37,188 bases of DNA from positions 1-37,188 of the forward strand of contig JASJEH010000029.1 of assembly GCA_030064755.1 (NCBI GenBank). The letters are read 5' to 3'. This stretch comes from Methyloceanibacter sp. (GTDB lineage: Bacteria; Pseudomonadota; Alphaproteobacteria; Rhizobiales; Methyloligellaceae). Shown here piece after piece: positions 1 to 7,755 of the stretch. The position numbers were made by a program, and so were the translations under genes. Position 1 is the first letter of the stretch. Every line of letters starts with the position of its first letter. The notes beneath the pieces were generated by a model. It searched no databases, was not told the DNA's origin, and saw nothing but the letters and a program-made list of their open reading frames with translations.

Positions 1-12
1 GATGCGCAGCCG
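1..12. repeat. Terminal direct repeat, left copy (12 bp)
   Basis: The first 12 bases, GATGCGCAGCCG, are identical to the last 12 bases of the window. The copies lie directly upstream of the small terminase gene, where cos sites of lambda-like phages sit. The length equals the lambda cohesive overhang, but it could also be a short assembly overlap. A perfect 10-bp palindrome, TCGCTAGCGA, follows at 22-31, just before the terminase ribosome binding site. Confidence 0.6.
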
Positions 13-36
13 CGCAGAAAATCGCTAGCGAGGCAA

Positions 37-507
37 ATGCCCAAAAGTTCCGCCTCAAGCACAAGTGACGGATGGTCAATCAATAGATTGGCTAATGAGT
101 TGCAAATCGACCGCAGAACTGTGACGAAGCGTCTTGTAGACGTGATTCCGCTTCGGACAAACGGCAGCGGCGATCTGTACACTTTGCGGGATGCGGCGCG
201 AGCAATCTTCGGTGCTCCGAAAATCAAGACAGAGGCTCAGGCGAAAACGCGCAAGCTGGCGGCGGAAGCGGATTTGGCTGAGCTTAAGCTTGAAGAGATG
301 CGCGGCGACCTGGTTGATTCGGCGGAAATGAAGAAGGCCGCCATGCGGAACGGCCGCGTCGAGCGCGAGGCTCTCCTGAACTGGCCGGATCGGATTGGCG
401 CGGATCTCGCGGCAAAGCTGGAAGTGGACCCCGGCTTGCTGGTCCGCTGCCTGGAGGAAGAACTGCGCACCTACATGGAGGAACGCGCCGGCAATGACGG
501 TCTTTGA
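37..507 (+). CDS. Terminase small subunit (Nu1/DUF1441-like)
   Basis: This 156-aa protein should recognise the packaging site on concatemeric phage DNA and recruit the large subunit. Residues 13-34 (WSINRLANEL...RRTVTKRL) read as a winged helix-turn-helix of the Nu1 type. A charged helical stretch at about 65-105 (AEADLAELKLEEMRGDL) fits the dimerisation region, and the C-terminus would contact the large subunit. GAGG lies five bases before the ATG. The 3' end overlaps the large terminase gene by 14 bases, the usual order in lambda-like phages. The assignment rests on domain pattern plus position. Confidence 0.85.
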   Translation: MPKSSASSTSDGWSINRLANELQIDRRTVTKRLVDVIPLRTNGSGDLYTLRDAARAIFGAPKIKTEAQAKTRKLAAEADLAELKLEEMRGDLVDSAEMKKAAMRNGRVEREALLNWPDRIGADLAAKLEVDPGLLVRCLEEELRTYMEERAGNDGL

Positions 508-2371
508 CCTTTACCGCCAGGCATGGTGCATGGGCTTCAAGCCCGAGCCCCTGCAGACGGTGACGGAGTGGGCCGACAGGAAGCGGATACTTTCATCCAA
601 GTCGGCGGCCGAGCCAGGCCTGTGGCGGACCTCGCGGACGCCTTACCTGAAAGAGATCATGGATTGCCTGTCGCCCAGCTCGCCGGTCGAGCGGGTGGTC
701 TTCATGAAGGGCGCGCAGATCGGCGCGACCGAGGCGGGCAACAACTGGATCGGCTACATCATCGACCAGGCGCCCGGCCCCTTGCTGTCGGTCATGCCCA
801 CGGTCGAGATGGCCAAGCGGAATTCAAAGCAGCGGATCGCGCCGCTGATCGAGGAAACGCCGGCGCTTTCGGAGCGGGTCAAGGACCCCAGGCGGCGGGA
901 CAGCGGCAATACGGTTTTGTCCAAGGAATTCCCCGGCGGTATCCTGATCATGACCGGGGCGAACTCCGCGGTCGGGCTTCGGTCGATGCCGGTTCGCTAT
1001 CTGTTCCTTGACGAGATTGACGGCTATCCGCCGGACGCCGACGGCGAGGGCGATCCGATCGAGCTTGCCGAGCAGCGGACGGTCACCTTCGCCCGGCGCA
1101 AGATCTTCATGCCGTCAACGCCGACGGTTGCCGGCATATCCCGGATCGAAGCGGCCTACGAGGAATCGGATCAGCGGCGCTACTTCGTGCCCTGTCCGGA
1201 CTGCGGGCATCCGCAAACGCTCAAGTGGTCCAACGTCAAGTGGCCCGAGCACGAGCCGGAGAAGGCGGCCTATTGCTGCGAGGACTGCGGTTCGCTGATC
1301 GAGCATCGCCACAAGGCTTCCATGCTGGCATGGGGCGAGTGGCAGGCGACGGCGGAAGGCGACGGGTCGACCGCCGGATTTCACCTTTCGGCGCTCTATT
1401 CGCCCTGGTTCACCTGGGCTCAGGCGGCCAAGGAGTTCATCGAGTCCAAGCCCTATCCGGAACGGCTCAAGACCTGGGTCAATACGACCCTGGGCGAAGT
1501 CTGGAAGGGCGAGGGCGAGGCCCCGGCCTGGAAAGCCATCATGGACCGCGCGGAGGACTACGAGCCGCGCACGATTCCGGAGGGCGGGGTCTACCTGACC
1601 GCCGGCGCCGACGTGCAGCGCGACCGGATCGAAGCCGAGGTGGTGGCCTGGGGTCCGAACGGCGAAAGCTGGTCGGTCGATTTCCGGGCCCTGCCGGGAG
1701 ATCCCTACCAGCCGGAAGTCTGGCGCGACCTGTCGGACATGCTGGACGAAACCTTCGAGCACGAAGCGGGCGGCCTGCTGAAGATCGGGCGCCTGGCGAT
1801 CGACTCCGGCTATGCCACGGGCGAGGTCTACAAGTGGGTCCGGCTGCATCCGGCAAACCGGGTCATGGCGATCAAGGGCCGGGCGGGCAGCGCGGCCATC
1901 CTGGGATCTCCGACCCCGGTGACCGTCACGGCCGGCGGCAAGAAGATCCCGCGCGGCGCCAAGGTCTGGCCGCTCGGCGTCGACGCCTTGAAGGCCCAGC
2001 TATACGGGCGGCTGAAGGCGGGCATGGAGGACGAAGAGACGCCGGCCCGCTGTCACTTTCCGAGACGCTATCCGGAAGAGTTCTTTAAGCAACTGACCGC
2101 CGAGAAGCTGGTTTCGAGAAAGAACCGCAAGGGCTTCGTGGTCCACGAATGGGCCAAGAGCAGAGACAGAAACGAGGCTTTGGATTGCCGCATCTACGCC
2201 AGCGCCGCCGCGCTCGCCGCGGGTTGCGACCGCTGGTCTCCCGCCAAGTGGGGCCAGATGGCCGCCGCCCTCGGCGTTCAGCCCGCGCGTGAAAGCACGA
2301 AGCCGCCACCCGCTCCGGTCATGCAGCGCCAGCCGCGCCGGTCTTCTTCGTTCGAAAGGCGAGGACTCTAG
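494..2371 (+). CDS. Terminase large subunit (GpA family)
   Basis: This is the packaging motor ATPase and nuclease, 625 aa, close to lambda GpA in size. A Walker A-like loop is at residues 72-80 (KGAQIGATE) and Walker B at 168-176 (RYLFLDEID). A cysteine cluster, CPDC at 234-237 and CCEDC at 261-265, is the zinc-binding insertion seen in this family. The nuclease half has acidic residues in AGADVQRDR (about 370-378) and LAIDSGYATGE. The reading frame is open from 395, but the ATG at 494 is chosen because it starts just inside the small subunit gene, follows GAGGA and removes an unlikely Trp/Arg-rich extension. Confidence 0.95.
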   Translation: MTVFDLYRQAWCMGFKPEPLQTVTEWADRKRILSSKSAAEPGLWRTSRTPYLKEIMDCLSPSSPVERVVFMKGAQIGATEAGNNWIGYIIDQAPGPLLSVMPTVEMAKRNSKQRIAPLIEETPALSERVKDPRRRDSGNTVLSKEFPGGILIMTGANSAVGLRSMPVRYLFLDEIDGYPPDADGEGDPIELAEQRTVTFARRKIFMPSTPTVAGISRIEAAYEESDQRRYFVPCPDCGHPQTLKWSNVKWPEHEPEKAAYCCEDCGSLIEHRHKASMLAWGEWQATAEGDGSTAGFHLSALYSPWFTWAQAAKEFIESKPYPERLKTWVNTTLGEVWKGEGEAPAWKAIMDRAEDYEPRTIPEGGVYLTAGADVQRDRIEAEVVAWGPNGESWSVDFRALPGDPYQPEVWRDLSDMLDETFEHEAGGLLKIGRLAIDSGYATGEVYKWVRLHPANRVMAIKGRAGSAAILGSPTPVTVTAGGKKIPRGAKVWPLGVDALKAQLYGRLKAGMEDEETPARCHFPRRYPEEFFKQLTAEKLVSRKNRKGFVVHEWAKSRDRNEALDCRIYASAAALAAGCDRWSPAKWGQMAAALGVQPARESTKPPPAPVMQRQPRRSSSFERRGL

Positions 2372-2599
2372 ATGGATCTTACGACCGCCCAGTCTCACCT
2401 TGACGCTTGGCTCGCGGCTGATCTGCGTGTGGCAACCGGGCAGAGCTACACGATCTCCTCGGGCGGGAGCACGCGCGTCCTGACCCGCGCCGACGCCGAC
2501 ACGATCAAGGACCGGATTTCCTACTGGCAAGGCGTCGTCAAGACCTTGACCGCCACGCGCGCGAAGAATCCCAGCGTCAGGATCGCGACATGGAGCTAG
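2372..2599 (+). CDS. Small head protein, gpW/DUF6148-like
   Basis: This 75-aa protein starts at the base after the terminase stop and overlaps the portal gene by 10 bases. The pattern of an N-terminal helix (AQSHLDAWLAADLRVATGQ), a beta hairpin around SYTISSGGSTRVLTRAD and a C-terminal helix (IKDRISYWQGVVKTL) matches small head-completion proteins of the gpW/DUF6148 kind. In lambda, gpW sits between terminase and portal genes and is added to filled heads before tail joining. Role is by family resemblance and exact gene order. Confidence 0.75.
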   Translation: MDLTTAQSHLDAWLAADLRVATGQSYTISSGGSTRVLTRADADTIKDRISYWQGVVKTLTATRAKNPSVRIATWS

Positions 2600-4134
2600 A
2601 CAGCCTGCTTGGCCGCTGGTTCCCCGGTCTGGCCCTAGCCCGCATGAAGAACCGTATCCGGCTGGAAGCGGCCACGCGGGTCTACGACGCCGCCAAGCAA
2701 TCCAATCAGCGCGTTTCGCCCAAGGACACGCGCTCGCCCGATTCCGTCATGGAGCAGGCGCAGGACAAGATCCGCCGCTGGGCGCGCCATCTGGACGAAA
2801 ACCACGATCTGTCGATTGGTATCCTCGATGTGCTGGTCAACAACATTGTCGGGGCCGGCGTGGGCATCGAGCCCATGGTCATGAGGAAAAACGGACAACC
2901 CGCGGAGAAGGTCAACGACGATCTGCGGAAAATCGGCAAAATGTGGGCAAAAGAACCGGAAGTTACGGGCGAGATTCACTTCAGCGAAGTCCAAAGGCTG
3001 GCTTGCCGGACCTGGCTGCGCGACGGAGAAACGCTAATCCGCCATATCCGCGGCGGAAGTTTCCCGCACGCGACCGTGCCTTATACCATGCAGTTGCTGG
3101 AGCCCGATTTCCTGCCCTTCGGCGAGTTCACCGGAGAGCGCAACGTTATCCACGGCGTCGAAAAGGACCGCTTCGGCAGGCCCTCCGCCTATCACCTGTT
3201 CAAGCAGCATCCGGGCAACCTGAGCCTGTCCGCCATCCCGATCCGCAGCGACGACCTGCAGCGGGTCCGGGCGGACGCCATGATTCACATGAAGTTCACC
3301 CGGCGCTTCGGGCAGACCCGCGGCGTCCCCATCTTCCATGGCGTGATCCACCGCCTGGACGATATCAAGGACTACGAGGAAAGCGAGCGCATCGCGGCCC
3401 GCATCGCCGCCAGCCTGACCGCCTTCATCCAGAAGGGCGAGGATTTTGGCGGCGAAAACCTGGCATCGAACGGAGACCGCATCCTCGAGATGCAAGCGGG
3501 CATGATCTTCGACAACCTCGGCCCCGGCGAGAGCGTGGGCATGATCAAGTCCGACCGGCCCAACGACAAACTGGCGGAATTCCGCGCCGCACAGCTCCGG
3601 GCGCTGGCGGCCGGCACGGGCACCAACTTCTCGTCGATCGCCAAGCAATACGACGGCACCTACTCGGCGCAGCGCCAGGAATTGGTCGAGTCCCAGCCGG
3701 GCTATGACCGCTTGCGAAACTACTTCATCGAAATCTTCATGCGGCCGATCTGGCGCGAGCTTGTCGAGGCCGCCGTGTTCTCCGGGCAAATCTCGCTCAA
3801 TCAGCAGATCGACCCCGATACGATCTACGATGCCGACATGCGCTCGCCGGGCATGCCGTGGATCGACCCGCTGAAGGAAACCCAAGCCAACGTGCTGGCG
3901 ATCGAGAACCGCCTGACCTCGCGCACCCAAGTCATCCGCAACCATGGAGAAGACCCCGATGTCATCCGAGAACAAATCAAGCAAGAGAGCGAAAAGGACC
4001 GGGCAGACGGACTCGGCGCCCTCTCAGGCGGTGACGGAGCCAGCAACGGAACCGGTGACGGAACCGGAGACGGAGGAGATGAAAGCACAGGAGCCGACGA
4101 AGGCGACGAGGCCGCCGCTCAGTCGGGTGCGTGA
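2590..4134 (+). CDS. Portal protein (lambda gpB family)
   Basis: This 514-aa protein should form the dodecameric ring at the capsid vertex through which DNA passes. Length and sequence fit the lambda gpB family: a conserved N-terminal block around DENHDLSIGILDVLVNNIVG, a central domain with FTRRFGQTRGVPIFHGVI, and AGTGTNFSSIAKQYDGTYS near the pore helix region. The last 50 residues are low-complexity Gly/Asp/Glu (GTGDGTGDGG). That acidic tail coincides with another gene read in a second frame (3959-4198), so its composition may be dictated by the overlap. Confidence 0.93.
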   Translation: MELDSLLGRWFPGLALARMKNRIRLEAATRVYDAAKQSNQRVSPKDTRSPDSVMEQAQDKIRRWARHLDENHDLSIGILDVLVNNIVGAGVGIEPMVMRKNGQPAEKVNDDLRKIGKMWAKEPEVTGEIHFSEVQRLACRTWLRDGETLIRHIRGGSFPHATVPYTMQLLEPDFLPFGEFTGERNVIHGVEKDRFGRPSAYHLFKQHPGNLSLSAIPIRSDDLQRVRADAMIHMKFTRRFGQTRGVPIFHGVIHRLDDIKDYEESERIAARIAASLTAFIQKGEDFGGENLASNGDRILEMQAGMIFDNLGPGESVGMIKSDRPNDKLAEFRAAQLRALAAGTGTNFSSIAKQYDGTYSAQRQELVESQPGYDRLRNYFIEIFMRPIWRELVEAAVFSGQISLNQQIDPDTIYDADMRSPGMPWIDPLKETQANVLAIENRLTSRTQVIRNHGEDPDVIREQIKQESEKDRADGLGALSGGDGASNGTGDGTGDGGDESTGADEGDEAAAQSGA

Positions 4135-4198
4135 CCGTATCCACAACCAGAAGCGCCTGAACCAGGTCGTCGGCAAGGGCGGGACGATCCGCCAGTGA
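3959..4198 (+). CDS. Hypothetical protein overlapping the portal 3' end
   Basis: A 79-aa ORF shares about 176 bases with the portal gene in a different frame and ends in GTGA shared with the next gene. GGAGAAG lies seven bases before the ATG at 3959; an in-frame ATG at 3944 would add five residues. The N-terminal half has a short tandem repeat (TEPATEPVTEPETEE); the C-terminus (RVRDRIHNQKRLNQVVGKGG) is basic and looks like a folded or binding segment. Function unknown. The 64-base stretch outside the portal and the coupling to the downstream gene argue that it is translated. Confidence 0.6.
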   Translation: MSSENKSSKRAKRTGQTDSAPSQAVTEPATEPVTEPETEEMKAQEPTKATRPPLSRVRDRIHNQKRLNQVVGKGGTIRQ

Positions 4199-4410
4199 AC
4201 CTGGAACAGATTGCCGATCTCCTCGACGCCTCGCCGCGCTGGAAGAACACCGGAGACAACCCCGCGCCCGTCGTGGCGGGCAACAAGGACGGGCGTCCGA
4301 TCCAGGAAATCAGCGACAAGCACATCAAGCTTTCCGATGGGCTGGCCAAGGATATCGCCAAGACGCTGCGCCAGAAGTCGAAGCGCGCCATCCCTCTGGA
4401 ACACCGCTAA
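4195..4410 (+). CDS. Hypothetical head-region protein
   Basis: This 71-aa protein starts at a GTG that overlaps the previous stop as GTGA, so translation is probably coupled. It is mostly polar and helical (LSDGLAKDIAKTLRQKSKRA) with no membrane segment. It sits between portal and protease-capsid genes, where lambda-like phages often carry small accessory head genes. No family is recognised with confidence. Confidence 0.7.
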   Translation: MNLEQIADLLDASPRWKNTGDNPAPVVAGNKDGRPIQEISDKHIKLSDGLAKDIAKTLRQKSKRAIPLEHR

Positions 4411-4428
4411 ACCGCAAGAGGAAAGACC

Positions 4429-6450
4429 ATGAAGCCGCAGGACATTCTGGGCCTGGAGTACGAGCGCGTGCTCACTCTGGACCGGCAGGGGATCAATGAA
4501 GAGCGCCGCACCGTGCCCGCCGCGCTTTCCAGCGAGATCGAGGTCAAGCGCTTCTTCGGCAGCGAGGTCCTGGTTCACACGCCGGAAGCGGTGAACCTGG
4601 AGCGCGCCGGCGACGGCCTGCCCATGCTCTTCGGTCACGATCAGGATCAGCCGATTGGCTTGGTCGAAGACGTGCGGGTCGAGGACGACAAGCTGCGCGG
4701 CACGCTGCGCTTTTCGCAGAACCCGCGCGCCACCGAGATCTGGAACGACGTCCGGGACGGCTTTTTGAAAAACATCAGCATTGGCTACCGGATCAACAAG
4801 TTCGAGGAGGAAGACAGCAGCGACCTTGTGCGGGTCACTGAATGGACTCCCTTCGAAGCAAGCGTGGTCACCGTTCCGGCCGACCACACCGTGGGCGTAA
4901 ACCGCTCGACAACTTTGAAAGAGGAAACCGCAATGTCCAAGGAAACTGGCGAGAGCCAGATCGCGACTCGCGGGCAAAAGTCGGAAGGCGATGCCCCGGT
5001 GAATGTCGTGGAGTTCAACGAGGTCCGCGACCAGGCGCTTCAGGAAGGCGAGGCGCGGGCTCAGGAAAAGCTGCGCAAGCGCATTCAGGAGATCGACACG
5101 CTCTTTGCGCCCTTCCTGTCGAAGGGCCAGAAGTTCCGTTCCCTGCGCGATGAGCTCGTGCGGCGCGGCCAGACGGCCGAGCAGGGGCGCGAGGCCTTGT
5201 TGAAGCTTTGGGCCGGAGACGAACCCGACCCGGTGGATGCTAGCTACGAACAGGCGGAAGGCTCCATGAATTCCCGCGAAGAGCAGGTGCAGACCACCCG
5301 CACGCAGCAGGGCCGCCGGGTTGACCGCATCTCCGGCGGCGAGGACGCGGGCGAAAAGATGATCCGGGGCATGACGCAGTGCCTCCTGATCCGCTCCGGT
5401 CTCTTGAAAGACGAGGAAGCCATCGCCGAGGCCCGGAAGAGCGAATGGCTCTCTTCGAGCTGCGTCGATCTGGCCCGCCATTACCTGGTGAGCCGCGGCG
5501 TCTCGGTCTCTGGCATGAACCGCTCGGCCATCATCGGAGCGGCGATCACCACGCGGGGCCTGATCAGCCACAGCTCAAGCGATTTCGCCGATATCCTGCA
5601 GGACGCGGCGAACAAGAGCTTGGGCATCGGCTACAACGAGGCTCCGGAAACCTGGAATCTGTGGTGCAGCACCATCAACATTCCGGACTTCAAGGTGATG
5701 AACGTGCCGAATATGTCGGCCTTCGGGGACCTCGATCTGGTCTACGAGGACGGCGAGTACAAGTATGGCACCTACAGCGACAAGAAGGAGACGCTGCAGC
5801 TCGCCACCTACGGCAAGCTGTTCTCGATCTCGCGGCAGGCCCTGGTCAATGACGACCTGAACGCCTTCACCCGTGTGCCCAACGGCATGGGCCGGGCCGC
5901 CGCCCGCCAGGTAGGCGACCTTGCCTGGGGCGTTTTGATCAACAACCCGAACATGAACGAAGACGGGGTTGCTCTGTTCGCCGCGGGACACAACAACCTG
6001 GCCGCTTCCGGCGCCGCGCCCAGCGTGGATACCATTGACGCGGCCCGGACGGCCATGGCGACGCAGACCGACCCGAGCGGATCGGCGGTGCTCAACATTC
6101 CGCCGAGCTATCTCCTGGTGCCGCGTGCGCTGGAAGGCAAGGGTATGCAGATCCAGAACGCAGAGTTCGACCCCGCGATTGGATCTGGTGTGGCGCCCAA
6201 CTTCCTGCGGGGCACCTTCCAGACCATCGCCGAGGCCCGCCTGGACGCCGACAACGCGGCCAAGTGGTACATGGCGGCAAGCCCGTCCTTGATCGATACG
6301 GTTACGGTCGGGTTCCTGGACGGCCAGCAGACTCCGTACCTGGAGACGCAGAACGGTTGGTCGGTCGATGGCGTGGCCTACAAGGTGCGTATGGACGCCG
6401 CCGCCGCTCCGATGGACTTCCGGGGCCTCTACAGCAACCCCGGTGCGTAA
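4429..6450 (+). CDS. Prohead protease-major capsid fusion protein
   Basis: The 673-aa product joins two functions usually encoded separately. Residues 1-160 resemble the HK97-type prohead serine protease, with a likely catalytic His70 (MLFGHDQDQ) and Ser117 (KNISIGYRI). Residues of about 185-290 are charged and helical, like a scaffolding or delta domain. From about 300 the sequence is a Mu gpT/HK97-fold major capsid subunit (FADILQDAANKSLG, KKETLQLATYGKLFSISRQALVND). Within the family the protease matures the shell by cutting scaffold. An internal ATG with a strong ribosome site at 4933 could give capsid without protease. Confidence 0.9.
   Translation: MKPQDILGLEYERVLTLDRQGINEERRTVPAALSSEIEVKRFFGSEVLVHTPEAVNLERAGDGLPMLFGHDQDQPIGLVEDVRVEDDKLRGTLRFSQNPRATEIWNDVRDGFLKNISIGYRINKFEEEDSSDLVRVTEWTPFEASVVTVPADHTVGVNRSTTLKEETAMSKETGESQIATRGQKSEGDAPVNVVEFNEVRDQALQEGEARAQEKLRKRIQEIDTLFAPFLSKGQKFRSLRDELVRRGQTAEQGREALLKLWAGDEPDPVDASYEQAEGSMNSREEQVQTTRTQQGRRVDRISGGEDAGEKMIRGMTQCLLIRSGLLKDEEAIAEARKSEWLSSSCVDLARHYLVSRGVSVSGMNRSAIIGAAITTRGLISHSSSDFADILQDAANKSLGIGYNEAPETWNLWCSTINIPDFKVMNVPNMSAFGDLDLVYEDGEYKYGTYSDKKETLQLATYGKLFSISRQALVNDDLNAFTRVPNGMGRAAARQVGDLAWGVLINNPNMNEDGVALFAAGHNNLAASGAAPSVDTIDAARTAMATQTDPSGSAVLNIPPSYLLVPRALEGKGMQIQNAEFDPAIGSGVAPNFLRGTFQTIAEARLDADNAAKWYMAASPSLIDTVTVGFLDGQQTPYLETQNGWSVDGVAYKVRMDAAAAPMDFRGLYSNPGA
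4918..4935 (+). promoter_or_regulatory. Internal ribosome site for a capsid-only product
   Basis: AAAGAGGAAA at 4918-4927 stands five bases before an in-frame ATG at 4933 (MSKETGES), exactly at the boundary between protease and scaffold-like parts. Initiation there would give a 505-aa scaffold-capsid protein alongside the full fusion. This mirrors nested protease/scaffold starts such as lambda C/Nu3, and would solve the stoichiometry problem of a fused protease. Inferred from sequence only. Confidence 0.5.
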
Positions 6451-6478
6451 TCCGGCCTGAAAAAAGGAGTTTTGAACT

Positions 6479-6844
6479 ATGGCTACGAACTACGTTGGGC
6501 CGGGCGCGGTCCTCGATTACACCAACGCGGGCTCGGCGATCTCGTCGGGCGATGTGGTGGTGATGGGCTCGACCGTTGGGATTGCTTTGGTCGATATCGC
6601 CACGGGCGCAACCGGCGCCGTCGCCACCGAAGGTATCTTCACGGTGGCCAAGGTTGCCGGCACGGCCTGGGCCGTTGGCGACAAGCTGGACTGGGATGCG
6701 TCCGAGTCGGCTTTCGGCAAGGGCATCACCGCGGCTGCGGGCGATGTGGTCGGTGCGGGTATTGCCGGCGCCGTTGCCGGTTCCGCCGCGACCACGGGCC
6801 AGATCAAGCTGCTTGGCGGCGCCTTGGGTGCCACCGTTACCTGA
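6479..6844 (+). CDS. Capsid decoration protein, DUF2190-like
   Basis: This 121-aa protein is small, Gly/Ala/Val-rich and beta-structured (GPGAVLDYTNAGSAISSGDVVVMG, TVAKVAGTAWAVGDKLDWD), typical of DUF2190 capsid cement proteins. Such trimers bind the outside of the shell and stabilise it against DNA pressure. AAGGAG lies nine bases before the ATG, a strong site that fits a protein needed in hundreds of copies. It follows the capsid gene directly, as expected. Confidence 0.85.
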   Translation: MATNYVGPGAVLDYTNAGSAISSGDVVVMGSTVGIALVDIATGATGAVATEGIFTVAKVAGTAWAVGDKLDWDASESAFGKGITAAAGDVVGAGIAGAVAGSAATTGQIKLLGGALGATVT

Positions 6845-6903
6845 TCTTGGCAGGGAGCAAGCGGGGGCGGGCCAAAACCCGCCCCCATTGCGGGGAGAAG
6901 GCA

Positions 6904-7341
6904 ATGACCTGGGATATTCTGGCCGCCGAGGTTCAGAACGATCCGCTCAAAATCGGCTACGACGCCATGACGGATCTTCAGGTGGCCGACAGCCTCAATG
7001 CGCCGATCCAGGAAGACCAGCCCGTCGTGTCCTCGGGAGACTTGATCTCCGGCATCGTGCGCGCGGAGTACGACGCTCTCCTCGCGGAGAACAAGGACTG
7101 GCTGAAGATCATCCTCGGGGCTGGCGAGCAGATCAGCGTTGCCTCCGGTTCCGAGGTCCGCTCGGAGCTCATGCGGATGTTCGGCGCCGCAAGCGAGACG
7201 CGGACCAATCTCATGCCGCTCCTGAGCAGGGACACCACGCGCGCCGAGCAAATCGGCCTCGATCCCAACGTCTGGGGGCCGGTGACAGAGGAGCAGGTCG
7301 CCAAGTCCCGCTCCCGCACGCTATCGAAGGCGATGAAATAG
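6904..7341 (+). CDS. Conserved-looking virion-region protein
   Basis: The 145-aa product starts at 6904 after GGGGAGAAG; the frame is open further upstream but that part is Gly/Arg-rich antisense-like noise. It is mixed alpha/beta without membrane segments or a known motif. Position after the decoration protein suggests a head or connector role. Its stop is immediately followed by the ATG of the next gene. Family not recognised. Confidence 0.8.
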   Translation: MTWDILAAEVQNDPLKIGYDAMTDLQVADSLNAPIQEDQPVVSSGDLISGIVRAEYDALLAENKDWLKIILGAGEQISVASGSEVRSELMRMFGAASETRTNLMPLLSRDTTRAEQIGLDPNVWGPVTEEQVAKSRSRTLSKAMK

Positions 7342-7755
7342 ATGGCCCTGACCGAAAAACAGGTTACCTGGGATACCGGATCGAACAGCAACTCCCTGGC
7401 CGCCGGCGCGACCGAGGACAGCGATACCATGACCGGGCTCTCGGCCGCCGCCCTGGACCGCGCCATCATGTGCAAGGCCGACAACAACGGAACGCCTTCC
7501 GCCGGCGATGAGGTTTCCTTTTGGCTCAAACCCACCCTGGGCGATCCGGACGGCGCCGGAGCCGACGAGTTTCCGACCGATGATCACGCGATCTTTCTCT
7601 GCCGCCTGGACACCAACGCCGACGACCCCGCCATCATGACCGTCCCCTTGGCCGAAATCGCCGGGACCGCCTGGGAGGACTTCATCGTCTTCACCGATAA
7701 CCACGCCTCCACCAACGCCATTACCTGCTCGGCCACGCTTCTCGAACGCACCTGA
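7342..7755 (+). CDS. Hypothetical structural protein, beta-rich
   Basis: This 137-aa protein begins at the base after the previous stop and ends in TGATG shared with the next gene. It is acidic and Ala/Thr-rich with alternating hydrophobic residues, consistent with a beta sandwich (EVSFWLKPTLGDPDG, AIFLCRLDTNADDPA). It lies next to the LamG-like repeat protein, so the two may form one decoration or fibre assembly. That link is inferred from gene order only. Confidence 0.75.
   Translation: MALTEKQVTWDTGSNSNSLAAGATEDSDTMTGLSAAALDRAIMCKADNNGTPSAGDEVSFWLKPTLGDPDGAGADEFPTDDHAIFLCRLDTNADDPAIMTVPLAEIAGTAWEDFIVFTDNHASTNAITCSATLLERT

Noticed and set aside
395-493. Upstream in-frame start of the large terminase
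   Set aside because: The 33 extra residues are Trp/Arg-rich shadow of the small subunit gene; the ATG at 494 has a ribosome site and gives a normal family start.
4024-5571. 515-codon open frame on the minus strand
   Set aside because: It lies antisense to the portal end and protease-capsid gene, whose protein motifs are clear. The translation is His/Arg/Leu/Asp-rich without domains, as expected from high-GC antisense frames.
6472-6903. Upstream extension of the protein starting at 6904
   Set aside because: It is the out-of-frame reading of the decoration protein gene, Gly/Arg/Cys-rich without features.
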